From: Ptiloglossa arizonensis
Lineage: Eukaryota; Arthropoda; Insecta; Hymenoptera; Colletidae
Direction: 5' to 3'
Length of the DNA stretch: 64,000 nt
NCBI RefSeq assembly: GCF_051014685.1
Contig: NW_027478441.1
Location: 558,001 to 622,000 of the forward strand
The position numbers and the translations under genes are program-made. This document shows positions 1-10,400 of the stretch, piece after piece. How positions within the stretch are numbered: the first letter of the stretch is position 1; the number at the start of each line of letters is the position of its first letter. The notes beneath the pieces are model-generated. The model was given only the letters and a program-made list of their open reading frames with translations. It had not been told where the DNA came from and made no database searches.

Positions 1-1925
1 GCATCAGAACTGCGAAAATTTTGAGTTTCTCAAGCGTTTGTTACTTGCAAACTGCCATATCTCGCGAACGGATTGATCAATCCTCAAAATTTCTGTTGCA
101 TCTGAAAGTAGAAACTCGCCCGATTACAACAGTATGCGCACTTTTCCCCTGGGCCGTTCTAGTTATTCGTTTCGAGAATCAGAACAGCGAAAATTTTGAG
201 TTTCTAAAGCGTTTCTTATCTTCAAACTGCCATATCTCGCGAACGGATTGATCAATCCGCAAAATTTTTGTTGCATCTGAAAGTAGAAACTCGCCCGATT
301 ACAACAGTATGCGCACTTTTCCCCTAGGCCGTTCTAGTTATTCGTTTCGAGCATCAGAACTGCGAAAATTTTGAGTTTCTCAAGCGTTTCTTACCTCCAA
401 ACTGCCATATCTCGCGAACGGATTGATCAATCCGCAAAATTTCTGTTGCATCTGAAAGTAGAAACTCGCCCGATTACAACGGTATGTGTAGTTTTCCCCT
501 AGGCCGTTCCAGTTATTCATTTCGAGCATCAGAACTGCGAAAATTTGGAGTTTCTCAAGCGTTTCTTACCTCCAAACTGCCATATCTCGCGAACGGATTG
601 ACCAATCCGTAAAATTTCTGTTGCTTTTGAAAGTAGAAACTCGCCCGATTACAACGGTATGCGCACTTTTCCCCTAGGCCGTTCTAGTTATTCGTGTCGA
701 GCTTCAGAATTGCGAAAATTTTGAGTTTCTCAAACGTTTCTTACCTCCAAACTGCCATATCTCGCGAACGGATTGACCAATCCGCAATATTTCTGTTGCA
801 TTTGAAAGTAGAAACTCGCCCGATTACAACGGTATGCGTACTTCTCCCCTAGGCCGTTCTAGTCATTCGTTTCGAGCATCAGAACTGCGAAAATTTTGAG
901 TTTCTCAAGCGTTTCTTACTTCCAAACTGCCATATCTCGCGAACGGATCGACCGATCCGCAAAATTTCTGTTGCATCTGAAAGTAGAAACTCGCCCGATT
1001 ACAATGGTAGGTGTAGTTTTCCTCTAGGCCGTTCTAGTTATTCGTTTCGAGCATCAGAGCTGCGAAAATTTTGAGTTTCTCAAGCGTTTCTTACCTCCAA
1101 ACTGCCATATCTCGCGAACGGATTGACCAATCCGCAAAATTTCTGTTGCATTTGAAAGTAGAAACTCGCCCGATTACATCGGTATGCGTACTCTTCCCCT
1201 AGGCCGTTCTAGATATTCGTTCCGAGCATCAGAACTGCGAAAATTTTGAGTTTCTCAAGCGTTTCTTACGTCCAAACTGCCATATCTCGCGAACGGATTG
1301 ACCAATCCGTAAAATTTCTGTTGCTTCTGAAAGTAGAAACTCGCCCGATTACAACGGTATGCGCACTTTTCCCCTAGGCCGTTCTAGTTATTCGTGTCGA
1401 GCTTCAGAACTGCGAAAATTTTGAGTTTCTCAAGCGTTTCTTACCTCCAAACTGACATATCTCGCGAACGGATCGACCAATCCGCAAAATTTCTGTTGCA
1501 TCTGAAAGTAGAAACTCGCCCGATTACATCGGTATGCGTACTCTTCCCCTAGGCCGTTCTAGTTATTCGTTTCGAGCATCAGAACTGCGAACATTTTGAG
1601 TTTCTCAAGCGTTTGTTACTTGCAAACTGCCATATCTCGCGAACGGATTGATCAATCCGCAAAATTTCTGTTGCATCTGAAAGTAGAAACTCGCCCGATT
1701 ACAACGGTATGCGCACTTTTCCCCTGGGCCGTTCTAGTTATTCGTTTCGAGCATCAGAACAGCGAAAATTTTGAGTTTCTAAAGCGTTTCTTATCTTCAA
1801 ACTGCCATATCTCGCGAACGGATTGATGAATCCGCAAAATTTTTGTTGCATGTGAAAGTAGAAACTCGCCCGATTACAACAGTATGCGCACTTTTCCCCT
1901 AGGCCGTTCTAGTTACTCGTTTCGA
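1..1925. repeat. Block A: diverged monomers with partial 9-mer repeat
   Basis: Eleven monomers. The first two (1-350) recur at 1576-1925, 1,575 bp or nine monomers away, sharing 'ttacttgcaa' and 'aaagcgtttcttatcttcaa'. A second relation has a four-monomer step: 'tccgtaaaatttctgttgctt' spelled almost alike near 608 and 1308 (700 bp). Many private substitutions occur, such as 'gcaatattt' near 784 and 'acaatggtag' near 1002, so this stretch is less homogenised than the blocks that follow. There is no gene; the open frames at 21-251 and 1596-1826 are repeat by-products. Confidence 0.8.
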
Positions 1926-2168
1926 GCATCAGAACTGCGAAAATTTTGAGTTTCTCAAGCGTTTCTTATCTCCAAACTGCCATATCTCGCGAACGGATCG
2001 ACCAATCCGCAAAATTTCTGTTGCATCTGAAAGTAGAAACTCGCCCGATTACAACGGTGGGTGTAGTTTTCCCCTAGGCCGTTCTAGTTACTCGTTTCGA
2101 GCATCAGAACTGCGAAAATTTTGAGTTTCTCAAGCGTTTCTTATCTCCAAACTGCCATATCTCGCGAA

Positions 2169-2184
2169 CGGATTGATCAATCCG
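2169..2184. other. Perfect 16-bp palindrome, T/A form (example)
   Basis: CGGATTGATCAATCCG equals its own reverse complement. It lies at offsets 69-84, near the middle of the monomer, just after TCGCGA, and recurs in many monomers of the 'gattgatcaatccg' type. Monomers with 'tcctc' keep 14 bp of it, and those with 'gattgacc' or 'gatttacc' keep the outer six-base arms. It could bind a dimeric protein or form a small cruciform; no binding is shown. Confidence 0.7.
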
Positions 2185-2518
2185 CAAAATTTCTGTGGCA
2201 TCTGAAAGTAGAAACTCGCCCGATTACAACGGTGGGTGTAGTTTTCCCCTAGGCCGTTCTGGTTATTCGTTTCGAGGATCAGAACTGCGAAAATTTTGAG
2301 TTTCTCAAGCCTTTCTTACCTCCAAACTGCCATATCTGGCGAACGGATTGACCAATCCGCAAAATTTCTGTTGCATCTGAAAGTAGAAACTCGCCCGATT
2401 ACAACGGTGTGTGTAGTTTTCGCCTAGCCCGTTCCAGTTATTCATTTCGAGCATCAGAACTGCGAAAATTTTGAGTTTCTCAAGCGTTTCTTACTTCCAA
2501 ACTGCCATATCTCGCGAA

Positions 2519-2534
2519 CGGATCGATCGATCCG
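2519..2534. other. Perfect 16-bp palindrome, C/G form (example)
   Basis: CGGATCGATCGATCCG is also fully self-complementary and differs from the T/A form only at one symmetric pair (offsets 74 and 79, T-A to C-G). Further copies start at 3044, 4444, 4969, 5319, 6544 and 25619. Single-change intermediates exist ('gatcgaccaatcc', 'gattgaccgatcc'), so the paired change can have arisen in steps. Confidence 0.7.
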
Positions 2535-5030
2535 CAAAATTGCTGTTGCATCTGAAAGTAGAAACTCGCCCGATTACAACGGTGGGTGTAGTTTTCCCCT
2601 AGGCCGTTCCAGTTATTCGTTTCGAGGATCAGAACTGAGAAAATTTTGAGTTTCTCAAGCCTTTCTTACCTCCAAACTGCCATATCTCGCGAACGGATTG
2701 ACCAATCCGCAAAATTTCTGTTGCATCTGAAAGTAGAAACTCGCCCGATTACAACGGTATGTGTAGTTTTCCCCTAGGCCGTACCAGTTATTCATTTCGA
2801 GCATCAGAACTGCGAAAATTTTGAGTTTCTCAAGCGTTTCTTACTTCCAAACTCCCATATCTCGCGAACGGATTGACCAATCCGCAAAATTTCTGTTGCA
2901 TCTGAAAGTAGAAACTCGCCCGATTACAACGGTGTGTGTAGTTTTCGCCTAGCCCGTTCCAGTTATTCATTTCGAGCATCAGAACTGCGAAAATTTTGAG
3001 TTTCTCAAGCGTTTGTTACTTCCAAACTGCCATATCTCGCGAACGGATCGATCGATCCGCAAAATTGCTGTTGCATCTGAAAGTAGAAACTCGCCCGATT
3101 ACAACGGTATGCGTACTTTTCCCCTAGGCCGTTCTAGTTACTCGTTTCGAGCATCAGAACTGCGAAAATTTTGAGTTTCTCAAGCGTTTCTTATCTCCAA
3201 ACTGCCATATCTCGCGAACGGATTGATCAATCCGCAAAATTTCTATTGCATCTGAAAGTAGAAACTCGCCCGATTACAACGGTGGGTGTAGTTTTCCCCT
3301 AGGCCGTTCTAGTTATTCGTTTCGAGGATCAGAACTGCGAAAATTTTGAGTTTCTCAAGCCTTTCTTACCTCCAAACTGCCATATCTCGCGAACGGATTG
3401 ACCAATCCGCAAAATTTCTGTTGCATCTGAAAGTAGAAACTCGCCCGATTACAACGGTATGTGTAGTTTTCGCCTAGCCCGTTCCAGTTATTCATTTCGA
3501 GCATCAGAACTGCGAAAATTTGGAGTTTCTCAAGCGTTTCTTACTTCCAAACTGCCATATCTCGCGAACGGATCGACCGATCCGCAAAATTGCTGTTGCA
3601 TCTGAAAGTAGAAACTCGCCCGATTACAACGGTATGCGTACTTTTCCCCTAGGCCGCTCTAGTTACTCGTTTCGAGCATCAGAATTGCGAAAATTTTGAG
3701 TTTCTCAAGCGTTTCTTATTTCCAAACTGCCATATCTCGGGAACGGATTGATCAATCCGCAAAATTTCTGTTGAATCTGAAATTAGAAACTCGCCCGATT
3801 ACAACGGTATGCGTACTTTTCCCCTAGGCCGTTCTAGTTACTCGTTTCGAGCATCAGAACTGCGAAAATTTTGAGTTTCTCAAGCGTTTCTTATCTCCAA
3901 ACTGCCATATCTCGCGAACGGATCGACCAATCCGCAAAATTTCTGTTGCATCTGAAAGTAGAAACTCGCCCGATTACAACGGTGGGTGTAGTTTTCCCCT
4001 AGGCCGTTCTAGTTACTCGTTTCGAGCATCAGAACTGCGAAAATTTTGAGTTTCTCAAGCGTTTCATATCTCCAAACTGCCATATCTCGCGAACGGATTG
4101 ATCAATCCGCAAAATTTCTGTGGCATCTGAAAGTAGAAGCTCGCCCGATTACAACGGTGGGTGTAGTTTTCCCCTAGGCCGTTCTAGTTATTCGTTTCGA
4201 GGATCAGAACTGCGAAAATTTTGAGTTTCTCAAGCCTTTCTTACCTCCAAACTGCCATATCAGGCGAACGGATTGACCAATCCGCAAAATTTCTGTTGCA
4301 TCTGAAAGTAGAAACTCGCCCGATTACAACGGTGTGTGTAGTTTTCGCCTAGCCCGTTCCAGTTATTCATTTCGAGCATCAGAACTGCGAAAATTTTGAG
4401 TTTCTCAAGCATTTCTTACTTCCAAACTGCAATATCTCGCGAACGGATCGATCGATCCGCAAAATTGCTGTTGCATCTGAAAGTAGAAACTCGCCCGATT
4501 ACAACGGTGGGTGTAGTTTTCCCCTAGGCCGTTCCAGTTATTCGTTTCGAGGATCAGAACTGCGAAAATTTTGAGTTTCTCAAGCCTTTCTTACCTCCAA
4601 ACTGCCATATCTCGCGAACGGATTGACCAATCCGCAAAATTTCTGTTGCATCTGAAAGTAGAAACTCGCCCGATTACAACGGTATGTGTAGTTTTCCCCT
4701 AGGCCGTACCAGTTATTCATTTCGAGCATCAGAACTGCGAAAATTTTGAGTTTCTCAAGCGTTTCTTACTTCCAAACTCCCATATCTCGCGAACGGATTG
4801 ACCAATCCGCAAAATTTCTGTTGCATCTGAAAGTAGAAACTCGCCCGATTACAACGGTGTGTGTAGTTTTCGCCTAGCCCGTTCCAGTTATTCATTTCGA
4901 GCATCAGAACTGCGAAAATTTTGAGTTTCTCAAGCGTTTGTTACTTCCAAACTGCCATATCTCGCGAACGGATCGATCGATCCGCAAAATTGCTGTTGCA
5001 TCTGAAAGTAGAAACTCGCCCGATTACAAC

Positions 5031-7475
5031 GGTGGGTGTAGTTTTCCCCTAGGCCGTTCCAGTTATTCGTTTCGAGGATCAGAACTGAGAAAATTTTGAG
5101 TTTCTCAAGCCTTTCTTACCTCCAAACTGCCATATCTGGCGAACGGATTGACCAATCCGCAAAATTTCTGTGGCATCTGAAAGTAGAAACTCGCCCGATT
5201 ACAACGGTGGGTGTAGTTTTCCCCTAGGCCGTTCTAGTTATTCATTTCGAGCATCAGAACTGCGAAAATTTTGAGTTTCTCAAGCGTTTCTTACTTCCAA
5301 ACTGCCATATCTCGCGAACGGATCGATCGATCCGCAAAATTGCTGTTGCATCTGAAAGTAGAAACTCGCCCGATTACAACGGTGGGTGTAGTTTTCCCCT
5401 AGGCCGCTCTAGTTACTCGTTTCGACCATCAGAATTGCGAAAATTTTGAGTTTCTCAAGCGTTTCTTATCTCCAAACTGCCATATCTCGCGGACGGATTG
5501 ATCAATCCGCAAAATTTCTGTTGCATCTGAAAGTAGAAACTCGCCCGATTACAACGGTATGCGCACTTTTCCCCTAGGCCGTTCCAGTTATTCGTGTTGA
5601 GCATCAGAACTGCGAAAATTTTGAGTTTCTCAAGCGTTTCTCACCTCCAAACGGCCATATCTCGCGAACGGATTGACCAATCCGCAAAATTTCTGTTGCA
5701 TCTGAAAGTAGAAACTCGCCCGATTACAACGGTAGGTGTAGTTTTCCCCTAGGCCGTTCTAGTTATTCATTTCGAGCATCAGAACTGCGAAAATTTTGAG
5801 TTTCTCAAGCGTTTCTTATCTCCAAACTGCCATATCTCGCGAACGGATTGATCAATCCTCAAAATTTCTGTTGCATCTGAAAGTAGAAACTCGCCCGATT
5901 ACAACGGTGGGTGTAGTTTTCCCCTAGGCCGTTCTAGTTATTCGTTTCGAGGATCAGAACTGCGAAAATTTTGAGTTTCTCAAGCCTTTCTTACCTCCAA
6001 ACTGCCATATCTCGCGAACGGATTGACCAATCCGCAAAATTTCTGCTGCATCTGAAAGTAGAAACTCGCCCGATTACAACGGTATGTGTAGTTTTCCCCT
6101 AGCCCGTTCCAGTTATTCATTTCGAGCATCAGAACTGAGAAAATTTTGAGTTTCTCAAGCGTTTCTTACTTCCAAACTGCCATATCTCTCGAACGAATCG
6201 ACCGATCCGCAAAATTGCTGTTGCATCTGAAAGTAGAAACTCGCCCGATTACAACGGTGGGTGTAGTTTTCCCCTAGGCCGTTCCAGTTATTCGTTTCGA
6301 GGATCAGAACTGAGAAAATTTTGAGTTTCTCAAGCCTTTCTTACCTCCAAACTGCCATATCTGGCGAACGGATTGACCAATCCGCAAAATTTCTGTGGCA
6401 TCTGAAAGTAGAAACTCGCCCGATTACAACGGTGGGTGTAGTTTTCCCCTAGGCCGTTCTAGTTATTCATTTCGAGCATCAGAACTGCGAAAATTTTGAG
6501 TTTCTCAAGCGTTTCTTACTTCCAAACTGCCATATCTCGCGAACGGATCGATCGATCCGCAAAATTGCTGTTGCATCTGAAAGTAGAAACTCGCCCGATT
6601 CCAACGGTGGGTGTAGTTTTCCCCTAGGCCGCTCTAGTTACTCGTTTCGACCATCAGAATTGCGAAAATTTTGAGTTTCTCAAGCGTTTCTTATCTCCAA
6701 ACTGCCATATCTCGCGGACGGATTGATCAATCCGCAAAATTTCTGTTGCATCTGAAAGTAGAAACTCGCCCGATTACAACGGTATGCGCACTTTTCCCCT
6801 AGGCCGTTCCAGTTATTCGTGTTGAGCATCAGAACTGCGAAAATTTTGAGTTTCTCAAGCGTTTCTCACCTCCAAACGGCCATATCTCGCGAACGGATTG
6901 ACCAATCCGCAAAATTTCTGTTGCATCTGAAAGTAGAAACTCGCCCGATTACAACGGTAGGTGTAGTTTTCCCCTAGGCCGTTCTAGTTATTCATTTCGA
7001 GCATCAGAACTGCGAAAATTTTGAGTTTCTCAAGCGTTTCTTATCTCCAAACTGCCATATCTCGCGAACGGATTGATCAATCCTCAAAATTTCTGTTGCA
7101 TCTGAAAGTAGAAACTCGCCCGATTACAACGGTGGGTGTAGTTTTCCCCTAGGCCGTTCTAGTTATTCGTTTCGAGGATCAGAACTGCGAAAATTTTGAG
7201 TTTCTCAAGCCTTTCTTACCTCCAAACTGCCATATCTCGCGAACGGATTGACCAATCCGCAAAATTTCTGCTGCATCTGAAAGTAGAAACTCGCCCGATT
7301 ACAACGGTATGTGTAGTTTTCCCCTAGCCCGTTCCAGTTATTCATTTCGAGCATCAGAACTGAGAAAATTTTGAGTTTCTCAAGCGTTTCTTACATCCAA
7401 ACTGCCATATCTCTCGAACGAATCGACCGATCCGCAAAATTGCTGTTGCATCTGAAAGTAGAAACTCGCCCGATT
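5031..7475. repeat. Block C: 7-mer HOR, 1,225 bp, two copies
   Basis: Copy 1 is about 5031-6255 and copy 2 about 6256-7475. Markers repeated 1,225 bp apart include 'catatctggc' at 5131 and 6356, 'ggacggattg' at 5491 and 6716, and the 'tcacctcc' plus 'acggccatat' monomer near 5641 and 6866. The copies are nearly identical; one difference seen is 'ttacaacgg' against 'ttccaacgg' near 5375/6600. The match ends where 'acatcggtat' appears at about 7476. Confidence 0.85.
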
Positions 7476-10400
7476 ACATCGGTATGCGTACTTTTCCCCT
7501 AGGCCGTTCTAGTTATACGTTTCGAGCATCAGAACTGCGAAAATTTTGAGTTTCTCAAGCGTTTCTTACCTCCAAACTGCCATATCTCGCGAACGGATTT
7601 ACCAATCCGCAAAATTTCTGTTGCATCTGAAAGCAGAAACTCGCCCGATTACAACGGTATGCGTACTTTTCCCCTAGGCCGTTCTAGTTACTCGTTTCGA
7701 GCATCAGAACTGCGAAAATTTTGAGTTTCTCAAGCGTTTCTTATCTCCAAACTGCCATATCTCGCGAACGGATTGATCAATCCTCAAAATTTCTGTTGCA
7801 TCTGAAAGTAGAAACTCGCCCGATTACAACGGTGGGCGTAGTTTTCCCCTAGGCCGTTCTAGTTATTTGTTTCGAGGATCAAAACTGCGAAAATTTTGAG
7901 TTTCTCAAGCCTTTCTTACCTCCAAACTGCCATATCTCGCGAACGGATTGACCAATCCGCAAAATTTCTGTTGCATCTGAAAGTAGAAACTCGCCCGATT
8001 ACAACGGTATGCGCACTTTTCCCCTAGGCCGTTCCAGTTATTCGTGTTGAGCATCAGAACTGCGAAAATTTTGAGTTTCTCAAGCGTTTCTTACCTCCAA
8101 ACTGCCATGTCTCGCGAACGGATTTACCAATCCGCAAAATTTCTGTTGCATCTGAAAGTAGAAACTCGCCCGATTACAACGGTATGCGCACTTTTCCCCT
8201 AGGCCGTTCCAGTTATTCGTGTTGAGCATCAGAACTGCGAAAATTTTGAGTTTCTCAAGCGTTTCTTACCTCCAAACTGCCATATCTCGCGAACGGATTT
8301 ACCAATCCGCAAAATTTCTGTTGCATCTGAAAGCAGAAACTCGCCCGATTACAACGGTATGCGTACTTTTCCACTAGGCCGTTCTAGTTACTCGTTTCGA
8401 GCATCAGAACTGCGAAAATTTTGAGTTTCTCAAGCGTTTCTTATCTCCAAACTGCCATATCTCGCGAACGGATTGATCAATCCTCAAAATTTCTGTTGCA
8501 TCTGAAAGTAGAAACTCGCCCGATTACAACGGTGGGTGTAGTTTTCCCCTAGGCCGCTCTAGTTACTCGTTTCGACCATCAGAATTGCGAAAATTTTGAG
8601 TTTCTCAAGCGTTTCTTATCTCCAAACTGCCATATCTCGCGGACGGATTGATCAATCCGCAAAATTTCTGTTGCATCTGAAAGTAGAAACTCGCCCGATT
8701 ACAACGGTATGCGCACTTTTCCCCTAGGCCGTTCCAGTTATTCGTGTTGAGCATCAGAACTGCGAAAATTTTGAGTTTCTCAAGCGTTTCTCACCTCCAA
8801 ACGGCCATATCTCGCGAACGGATTGACCAATCCGCAAAATTTTTGTTGCATCTGAAAGTAGAAACTCGCCCGATTACAACGGTAGGTATAGTTTTCCCCT
8901 AGGCCGTTCTAGTTATTCATTTCGAGCATCAGAACTGCGAAAATTTTGAGTTTCTCAAGCGTTTCTTATCTCCAAACTGCCATATCTCGCGAACGGATTG
9001 ATCAATCCGCAAAATTTCTGTTGCATCTGAAAGTAGAAACTCGCCCGATTACAACGGTATGCGCACTTTTCCCCTAGGCCGTTCCAGTTATTCGTGTTGA
9101 GCATCAGAACTGCGAAAATTTTGAGTTTCTCAAGCGTTTCTCACCTCCAAACTGCCCTATCTCGCGAACGGATTGACCAATCCGCAAAATTTCTGTTGCA
9201 TCTGAAAGTAGAAACTCGCCCGATTACAACGGTAGGTGTAGTTTTCCCCTAGGCCGTTCTAGTTATTCATTTCGAGCATCAGAACTGCGAAAATTTTGAG
9301 TTTCTCAAGCGTTTCTTATCTCCAAACTGCCATATCTCGCGAACGGATTGATCAATCCTCAAAATTTCTGTTGCATCTGAAAGTAGAAACTCGCCCGATT
9401 ACAACGGTGGGTGTACTTTTCCCCTAGGCCGTTCTAGTTACTCGTTTCGAGCATCAGAACTGCGAAAATTTTGAGTTTCTCAAGCGTTTCTTATCTCCAA
9501 ACTGCCATATCTCGCGAACGGATTGATCAATCCTCAAAATTTCTGTTGCATCTGAAAGTAGAAACTCGCCCGATTACAACGGTGGGCGTAGTTTTCCCCT
9601 AGGCCGTTCTAGTTATTTGTTTCGAGGATCAAAACTGCGAAAATTTTGAGTTTCTCAAGCCTTTCTTACCTCCAAACTGCCATATCTCGCGAACGGATTG
9701 ACCAATCCGCAAAATTTCTGTTGCATCTGAAAGTAGAAACTCGCCCGATTACAACGGTATGCGCACTTTTCCCCTAGGCCGTTCCAGTTATTCGTGTTGA
9801 GCATCAGAACTGCGAAAATTTTGAGTTTCTCAAGCGTTTCTTACCTCCAAACTGCCATGTCTCGCGAACGGATTTACCAATCCGCAAAATTTCTGTTGCA
9901 TCTGAAAGTAGAAACTCGCCCGATTACAACGGTATGCGCACTTTTCCCCTAGGCCGTTCCAGTTATTCGTGTTGAGCATCAGAACTGCGAAAATTTTGAG
10001 TTTCTCAAGCGTTTCTTACCTCCAAACTGCCATATCTCGCGAACGGATTTACCAATCCGCAAAATTTCTGTTGCATCTGAAAGCAGAAACTCGCCCGATT
10101 ACAACGGTATGCGTACTTTTCCACTAGGCCGTTCTAGTTACTCGTTTCGAGCATCAGAACTGCGAAAATTTTGAGTTTCTCAAGCGTTTCTTATCTCCAA
10201 ACTGCCATATCTCGCGAACGGATTGATCAATCCTCAAAATTTCTGTTGCATCTGAAAGTAGAAACTCGCCCGATTACAACGGTGGGTGTAGTTTTCCCCT
10301 AGGCCGCTCTAGTTACTCGTTTCGACCATCAGAATTGCGAAAATTTTGAGTTTCTCAAGCGTTTCTTATCTCCAAACTGCCATATCTCGCGGACGGATTG

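Larger units (their letters stand above)
1926..5030. repeat. Block B: 11-mer HOR, 1,925 bp, about 1.6 copies
   Basis: Copy 1 is about 1926-3850 and copy 2 about 3851-5030. Paired markers 1,925 bp apart include 'gatcgaccaa' at 1996 and 3921, 'ttctgtggca' at 2191 and 4116, and 'gtaccagtta' near 2781 and 4706. The correspondence is lost near 3105/5030, where 'ggtatgcgta' faces 'ggtgggtgta'. This block carries most of the fully palindromic CGGATCGATCGATCCG monomers (starting 2519, 3044, 4444 and 4969), which follow a 3-monomer then 8-monomer spacing. Confidence 0.82.
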
